Shown piece after piece: positions 1-5,128 of a stretch of 5,725 bases of DNA. Source of the DNA: Synergistaceae bacterium (lineage in GTDB: Bacteria > Synergistota > Synergistia > Synergistales > Aminobacteriaceae). How positions within the stretch are numbered: position 1 is the first letter of the stretch; each line of letters starts with the position of its first letter. The stretch is from assembly GCA_017458545.1 (NCBI GenBank), contig JAFTBA010000280.1, positions 1-5,725 on the forward strand. Reading direction: 5' to 3'. The translations under genes were made by a program, and so were the position numbers. Under the pieces are notes generated by a model. That model saw nothing but the letters and a program-made list of their open reading frames with translations. It was not told the origin of the DNA and did not search any database.

Positions 1-501
1 AGTAGGTTTGACGAACGCTGAGCCGGGGGGCATTGCCTTGAACGATCCGTGAATAAAAACAGGGAGAATAGGAGCGTGTTCGTGTGCAGCTATGAGCGCA
101 ACGCCTCCCTCAAGAGGCTGTAATTTCCCGTCAAGAGTCCTTCCCCCCTCAGGGAATATCAGAACATCGCTGCCCTCCTGATAGAGTTTCATGAAACCTT
201 TTAACGCTCCTGCTGCCGATGCGTTAGTAGTTCGTGAAACGGGTACGGCTCCCAATGCTTTAATACACGTTCCCAAGAACCAACCTTCAAATAATTCTTC
301 CTTCGCCAAATATCTCAGCAGTCGAGGGAAAAAGCAGCCAACTATCAACGGGTCTAAATTGCTCGCGTGATTACAGGCTACTATGAATTTTTCATCGGGG
401 TTGAGTTTCTCAAGCCATGTTGAAGAGCAGCGGTTGTAAATTTTCAGCAATAATTTGAAGAAATTTTTGACGAACGCATAAAATATTTTATTCTGTTTCA
501 T
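1..501 (-). CDS. plsC: 1-acyl-sn-glycerol-3-phosphate acyltransferase, PlsC family (3' partial)
   Basis: Membrane-associated enzyme transferring an acyl chain to lysophosphatidate to make phosphatidate (EC 2.3.1.51), the second acylation of phospholipid synthesis. The frame runs open from the ATG at 501 to the window edge: exactly 167 codons, with probably 30-60 C-terminal residues missing. The catalytic motif is NHASNLDP (44-51; the H-x4-D pair is H45 and D50). The acyl-acceptor motif is FPEGGRT (116-122, usually FPEGTRS). AVPVSR (85-90) matches motif II and ILPVFIHGS (145-153) the later VPV-type motif. A hydrophobic, basic N-terminus (about 5-22) suits a peripheral membrane anchor. The start overlaps the cmk end by 14 bp and has AAGGAAG 9 nt upstream. 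Family certain; a related lysophospholipid acyltransferase specificity cannot be excluded. Confidence 0.93.
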   Translation of the reverse strand, partial: MKQNKIFYAFVKNFFKLLLKIYNRCSSTWLEKLNPDEKFIVACNHASNLDPLIVGCFFPRLLRYLAKEELFEGWFLGTCIKALGAVPVSRTTNASAAGALKGFMKLYQEGSDVLIFPEGGRTLDGKLQPLEGGVALIAAHEHAPILPVFIHGSFKAMPPGSAFVKPT

Positions 502-1156
502 CGGGTAAGACTTCCTTAATTTTGGCGAGTATAAAATCAACAGCTTCATCCTCAGTCATATCTGAGGTGTCAACGTAAACAGCATTTTCGGGAACAGTAA
601 GGGGCGCAACATCACGGTTAGAATCGTTCTTATCACGCTCAATTATAGACTTCAATATAGTATCATAATCGGCTTCTTTGCCTTTTGCGATTCGTTCCCT
701 GTAACGCCTTTCAGCTCTGGCTTCGGGGCTTGCGGTCAAAAAGAACTTTGCTCTTGCGTTTGGGAACACTACGCTGCCCACATCGCGCCCTTCGGCAACT
801 ATTGAGCCGTGTTTCTCCTGTTCCTTCTGGAGTCCTAAAAGTGCCTTTCTCACTGAGGGAACAGCAGAGTAAATTGATGCTAACGCGTCAACTTCGGGAG
901 TCCTTATTTCACCCGTAACATCAAAGCCGTTTACGAGAACTGCTTTATCCTCAAGCAGTATCGTAATTTTCTCCAGAGCCTCGCGCATTATGTCATCATC
1001 AACAGGTTCAACTTCAGACTCGTGAAGGATTAACGCTATTGCCCTGTAAATTGCTCCCGTATCGAGGTATTTGATTCCGAGACGTGCTGCAATGTCCTTA
1101 GCTACAGAGCTTTTCCCTGCACCGGCAGGGCCGTCAATAGTTATTACGTATGACAA
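488..1156 (-). CDS. cmk: (d)CMP kinase
   Basis: Phosphorylates CMP and dCMP to the diphosphates with ATP (EC 2.7.4.25), feeding CTP/dCTP and CDP-lipid synthesis. The 222-residue product has normal length. The P-loop GPAGAGKSS is at 9-17, followed by YLDTGAIYRA (30-39), the CMP-binding insert (about 45-115, including IRTPEVDALAS at 84-94), AEGRDVGSVVFP (121-132), and the lid RRYRER (150-155) with ERDKNDSNRDVAPL (173-186). The start must be the TTG at 1156: two codons upstream is the in-frame TAG of the HDOD gene, and the first internal ATG (codon 57) would remove the P-loop. A weak AGGG lies 9 nt upstream, so translation is probably coupled to the HDOD gene. The 3' end overlaps plsC by 14 bp. 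Pairing with plsC is common in bacteria. Confidence 0.96.
   Translation of the reverse strand: MSYVITIDGPAGAGKSSVAKDIAARLGIKYLDTGAIYRAIALILHESEVEPVDDDIMREALEKITILLEDKAVLVNGFDVTGEIRTPEVDALASIYSAVPSVRKALLGLQKEQEKHGSIVAEGRDVGSVVFPNARAKFFLTASPEARAERRYRERIAKGKEADYDTILKSIIERDKNDSNRDVAPLTVPENAVYVDTSDMTEDEAVDFILAKIKEVLPDETE
511..517 (-). promoter_or_regulatory. Shine-Dalgarno of the plsC-type gene, inside cmk
   Basis: The minus strand reads AAGGAAG, 9 nt before the ATG at 501, within the last codons of cmk. It supports that ATG as the start of the acyltransferase gene. Confidence 0.6.
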
Positions 1157-1159
1157 TTT

Positions 1160-2050
1160 CTACAGCCCTGCCATATCGCCCATGTCAGCGGCAACGCTCC
1201 CGGCAAAGTCAATCATTTCTGACAGAAGGTTGTCGAAGTTCGTTATCCCTAAACGCTCAACAGGTTCAGGAAACATATATGCCTGTAAACCGTCAGCACC
1301 TAATCCTATTCCGAGCATTAAGCATATAGTGTTAGCCACTGTTACAACATCGAGAAGGGGCTGATACTGCTTTTTATCTTCGGGAAGGTCATTAGGTTTA
1401 TGGTGATACGCTATAGGTATTCTGTATGCTTCAGGCATACTCCATTTCTCGATTAATATGTCGCCTATCATTGCGTGGTCAAAACCTAAGACACGCGACT
1501 CGGCTTCAGTAAAAGGTATATGTTTCTCCTCAACCATCTTAACGATTATTCCGTAGCCGAAACGCACATAGTCATTGAGAATCACTTTCCCTATGTCGTG
1601 AAGCAATCCTCCTACGTAAGCGTCCTCAGTGCTGACTTTCCCGGTCAGTCCTGCCAAATGTCTGGCGGTATACGCAACCATTAACGAGTGCCGCCACAGT
1701 TCTCCCCTGTCTAATGCGTAACCCGTTAATCCCTTGTCCATCGCAGAGTAAACAGTAGCGGCAAGTATTATGTTGCTGACGCTCTTGTAACCCAAAAGCG
1801 CAATGGCCTCAGCTATATTGGAAATGTTACGGGTAACACCGTAGGCAGCTGAGTTAGCGAGCTTGAGTATTCGCAGCACTAAACCTTCATCGCGCGAGAG
1901 ACTCTGAGCAACGTCCGCAGCATTGCTTTCGGGGTCATTCAGTTTTCTCATGGTCTCAAGCACAAACTGAGGGAATGATTTTATGTTCTGCATGTTGCTG
2001 ATAATTCGTGTTTTGATTAATTCTCTGGATTTCTCATCAATTTCACTCAC
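1160..2050 (-). CDS. HDOD-domain protein (putative signalling/regulatory)
   Basis: HDOD domains are relatives of HD phosphohydrolases, usually found in bacterial signalling and commonly thought to lack catalysis; partner and signal cannot be told here. The 296-residue form is essentially one HDOD domain with no receiver, GGDEF or EAL domain attached. Landmarks: SFPQFVLETMRKLNDPES (25-42), SRDEGLVLRILKLANSAAYG (52-71) and ALLGYKSVSNIIL (84-96). H121, the H151-D152 doublet in GGLLHDIGK, H192 and H216-H217 are kept, while the usual last metal-ligand Asp is Asn (N240 in VTVAN). The chosen start is GTG at 2050, preceded by a purine-rich AAAAAGGGGG; a TTG at 2086 gives 308 residues and overlaps the rluB stop by 4 bp, so it is a serious alternative. 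The TAG stop is in the same frame as cmk. Domain call secure, role unknown. Confidence 0.88.
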   Translation of the reverse strand: MSEIDEKSRELIKTRIISNMQNIKSFPQFVLETMRKLNDPESNAADVAQSLSRDEGLVLRILKLANSAAYGVTRNISNIAEAIALLGYKSVSNIILAATVYSAMDKGLTGYALDRGELWRHSLMVAYTARHLAGLTGKVSTEDAYVGGLLHDIGKVILNDYVRFGYGIIVKMVEEKHIPFTEAESRVLGFDHAMIGDILIEKWSMPEAYRIPIAYHHKPNDLPEDKKQYQPLLDVVTVANTICLMLGIGLGADGLQAYMFPEPVERLGITNFDNLLSEMIDFAGSVAADMGDMAGL

Positions 2051-2061
2051 GGACTTTTGAA

Positions 2062-2071
2062 CCCCCTTTTT
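2062..2071 (-). promoter_or_regulatory. Possible Shine-Dalgarno deciding the HDOD gene start
   Basis: The minus strand reads AAAAAGGGGG, 11 nt before a GTG at 2050. It resembles an AGGxGG-type ribosome binding site with a slightly long spacer. A rival GGCGG (2094-2098) lies 7 nt before a TTG at 2086, so the start remains open. Confidence 0.4.
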
Positions 2072-2082
2072 ATGGTAAAAAA

Positions 2083-2799
2083 TCAAACTGTACCGCCATT
2101 AAATATTTTAGTGTACAGTTCTGAAAAAGACAAACGCATAAACTCACCTGCCGCTAAATTTTCGAGTCTCATTTTTCCTATTTTGCGCCTGATTAATTTT
2201 TCAACCCTGAAACCTGCGCTCTTAGCCATGAGTCTTATCTCGCGTTTCAATCCCTCAACTATAACAATACTTACCCATTGATTTATCGGCTCCCTGTCCA
2301 TAACATTAATGCTGACGGGCTTAACGTTATACCCCCCTTCAATCTCAAAACCTTTGCGCCATCGTTCGAGCTGTTTCGCGTTAATCGGTATGTTAAGCAG
2401 AGCTTCATACTCTTTGCGGATTTCCTTTGACGGGTGAAGAATGCTCTGCGTAAAATTCCCGTCATTAGTCAAAATCAAAAGCCCTTCCGATTCTTTGTCG
2501 AGTCTTCCGACAGGGTAGAGCCTCCCGCTGTAACCCCTAATCAATTCAACAACAACAGGGTCATACTTATCACTGGCAGCACACACGTAACCCGCAGGCT
2601 TATTGATGACGTAGTAAACGTGTTCGGAAAGAGTCAGGGGTTTACGGTCAAGGGTTACAGTGTCGTTGTCAGGGTCTACATCAAAAAAGGGGGCAAGAAC
2701 TATTTTGCCGTTTACCTGCACCCTTCCGCTGAGAATTATTGTCTCGGATTTACGCCTTGAGGCAGCTCCGCACGACGCTAAAAATGCGTTCAGTCTCAC
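2083..2799 (-). CDS. rluB: Ribosomal large-subunit pseudouridine synthase (RsuA/RluB family)
   Basis: Isomerises uridine to pseudouridine in rRNA. The 238-residue product has an N-terminal S4 RNA-binding domain (about 1-50: MRLNAFLASCGAASRRKSE, then SGRVQVNG at 24-31) and a catalytic domain. The diagnostic motif GRLDKESEGLLILTNDG lies at 98-114, with D101 the expected catalytic Asp. YVINKPAG (63-70), HPSKEIRKEYEA (122-133) and EGLKREIRLM (182-191, usually EGxNRQ(I/V)RRM) are further family landmarks. The family includes RsuA, RluB, RluE and RluF; RluB, which acts on helix 89-90 region 23S rRNA, is the best guess because this paralogue commonly follows scpB. The GTG start shares GTGA with the scpB stop, a 4-bp overlap, and has a strong Shine-Dalgarno. 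Domain assignment is secure; the exact target uridine is inferred. Confidence 0.93.
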   Translation of the reverse strand: MRLNAFLASCGAASRRKSETIILSGRVQVNGKIVLAPFFDVDPDNDTVTLDRKPLTLSEHVYYVINKPAGYVCAASDKYDPVVVELIRGYSGRLYPVGRLDKESEGLLILTNDGNFTQSILHPSKEIRKEYEALLNIPINAKQLERWRKGFEIEGGYNVKPVSINVMDREPINQWVSIVIVEGLKREIRLMAKSAGFRVEKLIRRKIGKMRLENLAAGEFMRLSFSELYTKIFNGGTV

Positions 2800-3356
2800 G
2801 TTGAAATTTCCTCCTCCTCTGATGTCTCCTCTATCTCGTCAAATGACGGTATATCGTTAATATCATTCATTCCGAAAACCTCAAGGAATTTAGCTGTCGT
2901 TACGTACAGCAATGAGGGACGGCCTTCCTTTTTCCGTCCCGAACTTTTAACTAGGCCAAGCTCCAATAATTTAGCGAGAGGACTCGAAGAATTAACGCCC
3001 CTGATTTCCTCGATCTCACTTCGTGTAACGGGCTGGCTCTTAGCTACCACTGCCGCTGTCTCAATAGCTGCACGGCTCAAACGTATGCGTTTTGTTCCGG
3101 AGTTCTCCCGGAAATCTCCGACAGTCCCGGAAAGTTCCGGCTTAGTCTCAAGCACCCATCCTCCTGCCAACGCTTTCAGGAAAATTCCGTGTCCCTCACC
3201 TTCAAGAATACTCCCTAACTCCTCAAGTGCTGTCCTCACTTCACGGCCGTTAGCTCCAAGTGATTCTCTCAGTTCGCGGTCTGTTACGGGAGTTGCTGCG
3301 GTGAATAAGAGGGCTTCAATTTTTCGTGATAACTCTGACATCGGCGAATAATTCAT
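2796..3356 (-). CDS. scpB: Segregation and condensation protein B
   Basis: ScpB is a two-winged-helix dimer that binds the middle of ScpA in the SMC-ScpAB complex. The 186-residue product has normal length. The first winged helix spans about 7-80 (LSRKIEALLFTAATPVTDREL). The second, at about 91-162, holds the strongest signature: LSRAAIETAAVVAKSQPVTR, EIEEIRGVNSSSPLAKLLE, then GRPSLLYVTTAKFLEVFG. The last 15 or so residues form an acidic tail (EETSEEEEIST). The start overlaps scpA by 41 bp. A second in-frame ATG at 3341 (MSELSRKIEALLF) gives a 181-residue protein nearer the family N-terminus; neither start has a strong Shine-Dalgarno, so the choice is uncertain. The tail's Glu codons also form the rluB Shine-Dalgarno. 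Adjacency to scpA makes the assignment very secure. Confidence 0.93.
   Translation of the reverse strand: MNYSPMSELSRKIEALLFTAATPVTDRELRESLGANGREVRTALEELGSILEGEGHGIFLKALAGGWVLETKPELSGTVGDFRENSGTKRIRLSRAAIETAAVVAKSQPVTRSEIEEIRGVNSSSPLAKLLELGLVKSSGRKKEGRPSLLYVTTAKFLEVFGMNDINDIPSFDEIEETSEEEEIST
2809..2819 (-). promoter_or_regulatory. Shine-Dalgarno of the rluB-type gene, inside scpB
   Basis: The minus strand reads GAGGAGGAGGA, ending 9 nt before the GTG at 2799. It is the strongest ribosome binding site in the window and lies wholly in the coding sequence for the ScpB acidic tail, where the same GAG/GAA codons encode consecutive Glu residues. It supports the GTG start. Confidence 0.75.
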
Positions 3357-4092
3357 CCTGTTCTATATATACCTTTCCCATTCTGCAAAGCTCAAGCACG
3401 GCCAAGAGAGTTACAACAAGATTCTTGCCTGCGATTTCGCGGAGGCTCAATGTGTCGGAAACTTCAAGCATGGCCGATACCTCAGCAACACGGGCCTCAA
3501 TCTGTTTCAGATCGTCCCCTGCGAATCCGTCCCAGTCAGCATTAGACTCGTTCTCCTCGAAATTCTGCCTGTTCCTCAGAGATTCGGCATGACGTTCGTG
3601 AAGAGACTTCCATGTTTTGCCGAGTAAGTACGCTCCTGAACCGTCAGTATCAATTATAATTTCGCGTTCAGGATTTGAATTAGGCTCAACAGGAATCTCA
3701 CGCCTGAAGGATTTTGAGTGAGACGAGAATTTTTCGGCAAGCCATAAATATACCTGCCTGTACGGTTTGTAACGCTCTAATGACTTCATGAACTCCTGTT
3801 CGTTAGGAATGTCATCACCGTTAAAATCAAACTCAAAATTATCTTCACCCTTAGCTCCCGGCAAAAGAGAGTGAGTTTTTTCGAGCAATAATCCTGCCGT
3901 CATACTGAAAAATTCGGCGAGTGTGTCAGCAGGAGTTTGCTTTGACTTAACGAGATAGAGACCGTAAATCCTAATGAGCTGTGAGATTTTTATTCCCGAC
4001 ACCTGAAACTTTCTGTTCTCAACAAGCGAACAAAGCAAATCAAACGGCCCTGAATACCCGTCAATGTTTATCGCTAAATCAGTTACCTGCAT
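3316..4092 (-). CDS. scpA: Segregation and condensation protein A (kleisin)
   Basis: ScpA is the kleisin subunit of the bacterial SMC-ScpAB condensin; it bridges the SMC heads and binds a ScpB dimer, helping chromosome compaction and segregation. The 258-residue form has the usual length. The N-terminus carries the kleisin signature GYSGPFDLLCSLVE (12-25), followed by the helical region that contacts the SMC neck and a KTHSLLP segment (72-78). A charged, weakly conserved middle (about 80-205) follows. The C-terminal winged helix includes LREIAGKNLVVTLLAVLEL (217-235) and YIEQDELFADV (242-252). The ATG at 4092 is preferred because homologues begin about ten residues before the GPFDLL motif; the frame is open to a GTG at 4146, which adds 18 non-conserved residues. 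No clear Shine-Dalgarno precedes either start, so translation probably depends on coupling to trpS (14-bp overlap). SMC itself is not in the window. Confidence 0.93.
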   Translation of the reverse strand: MQVTDLAINIDGYSGPFDLLCSLVENRKFQVSGIKISQLIRIYGLYLVKSKQTPADTLAEFFSMTAGLLLEKTHSLLPGAKGEDNFEFDFNGDDIPNEQEFMKSLERYKPYRQVYLWLAEKFSSHSKSFRREIPVEPNSNPEREIIIDTDGSGAYLLGKTWKSLHERHAESLRNRQNFEENESNADWDGFAGDDLKQIEARVAEVSAMLEVSDTLSLREIAGKNLVVTLLAVLELCRMGKVYIEQDELFADVRVITKN

Positions 4093-5110
4093 TTTGCGGA
4101 CAGCGTTTAGGGTTGACGAGCAATCCCATAGCAGGGTAAATCTCACTCATAGTCTGACGGGCTACCTTTCCTGCGCGTTCGGCACCGTCAGCAAAAATTT
4201 CATCGAGAAGTGAACGCTTACCCTCATATTTTGCACGGCGTTCGCGTACGGGTGTCATGATTTCCTGAATGTGAGCGTTAAGTTTCTTCTTGCAGTCCAC
4301 GCAGCCGATTGCAGCAGTTTTACAGCCCTCACAGATTTCGGACTTCTCGCCCTCGTCTGAATTGAACACCTTGTGCAAATCCCATACAGGACACTTTTCT
4401 GGGTCGCCCTTATCGGTTCGCCGCATTCGGGCAGGATCTGTCATCATAGTTCGTAACTTCTGCCACATAGAGTCGGCACTCTCTGAAATTTCTAGGGCGT
4501 TTCCGTAGGATTTGCTCATTTTGCGTCCGTCAGTGCCGGGAACTTTAGGTGTTGCAGTGAACAAAGGCTGAGGCTCAACAAGTATTCCTTCACCGAAAAG
4601 ATTGTTGAAATGTCTCACTGTCTCACGGCTCAACTCAAGGTGCGCGCTCTGGTCTTCGCCTACGGGTACAAGTTCGGCCTTGTAAAGCAGAATATCGGCA
4701 GCCATTAACACAGGGTACCCCAAAAATCCGAACGTCCCTAAATCCTTGTTGCGTATGTTGAAGAGCTGTTCTTTGTACGTAGGGTTACGGTAGAGCCAGC
4801 CTAACGGCGTAATCATTCCGAGTGCCAACGCCAATTCAGCGTGCTGAGGAACATGCGACTGAATGAACAGCGGTGATTTTTCGGGGTCTACCCCTACCGA
4901 TAACCAGTCGAGTAATGCCGTGTAGCAAAATTCGCCGGTGTTTGAACTGTCCTCGTAATTAGAGGTCAATGCGTGCCAGTCGGCAATAGCATAAAAACAT
5001 TCGTAGTTGTCATCGTTCTGTAACTTAATGAAATTGCTCAATGCCCCGGCCATGTGTCCTAAATGTAACGGGCCTGTAGGTCTCATTGCGCTTAAAACTC
5101 TTTTTTTCAT
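4079..5110 (-). CDS. trpS: Tryptophanyl-tRNA synthetase, Fe-S-motif type
   Basis: Class I aminoacyl-tRNA synthetase (EC 6.1.1.2) that charges tRNA-Trp with tryptophan in the cytoplasm, using ATP. The 343-residue product has the normal family length. The HIGH signature is HLGH at 16-19 after the RPTGPLHLGH context, and KMSKS is at 197-201 (GRKMSKSYGN). The GYPVLMAADILLY segment (131-143) and GEDQ (151-154) are typical of bacterial TrpRS. Cysteines 240, 263, 270 and 273 fit Cx22Cx6Cx2C, the spacing of the [4Fe-4S] site known in Thermotoga maritima TrpRS. The ATG at 5110 is chosen because MKKRVLSAMRPTG matches the family N-terminus and an AGGAGAA lies 11 nt upstream; the open frame extends to 5179, but that would add 23 non-conserved residues inside the NIF3 gene. 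The 3' end overlaps scpA by 14 bp. Confidence 0.97.
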   Translation of the reverse strand: MKKRVLSAMRPTGPLHLGHMAGALSNFIKLQNDDNYECFYAIADWHALTSNYEDSSNTGEFCYTALLDWLSVGVDPEKSPLFIQSHVPQHAELALALGMITPLGWLYRNPTYKEQLFNIRNKDLGTFGFLGYPVLMAADILLYKAELVPVGEDQSAHLELSRETVRHFNNLFGEGILVEPQPLFTATPKVPGTDGRKMSKSYGNALEISESADSMWQKLRTMMTDPARMRRTDKGDPEKCPVWDLHKVFNSDEGEKSEICEGCKTAAIGCVDCKKKLNAHIQEIMTPVRERRAKYEGKRSLLDEIFADGAERAGKVARQTMSEIYPAMGLLVNPKRCPQNAGN

Positions 5111-5121
5111 GTCTGTAAAAA

Positions 5122-5128
5122 TTCTCCT
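5122..5128 (-). promoter_or_regulatory. Shine-Dalgarno of trpS
   Basis: The minus strand reads AGGAGAA, 11 nt before the ATG at 5110, and it overlaps the TAG stop of the NIF3-family gene. It supports the internal trpS start over the longer open frame and suggests reinitiation by ribosomes finishing the upstream gene. Confidence 0.6.

Noticed and set aside
7..476. Direct repeat of TTTGACGAACGC near positions 7 and 465
   Set aside because: Both copies encode AFVK-type residues inside plsC using the same codons. A single 12-base match is weak and no mobile element or attachment site surrounds it.
1071..1364. Open frame on the plus strand, 97 codons
   Set aside because: It lies opposite the 5' end of cmk and the 3' end of the HDOD gene, both with clear family motifs. 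The product has low complexity and no recognisable domain, so it is an antisense shadow.
2050..2125. AT-rich stretch at the rluB/HDOD junction as an internal promoter
   Set aside because: I could not find a -35/-10 pair with proper spacing; AT-rich hexamers alone are expected at this composition.
2434..2760. Open frame on the plus strand, 108 codons
   Set aside because: It is opposite the rluB-type gene, whose S4 and catalytic motifs are intact; no ribosome binding site or domain is visible.
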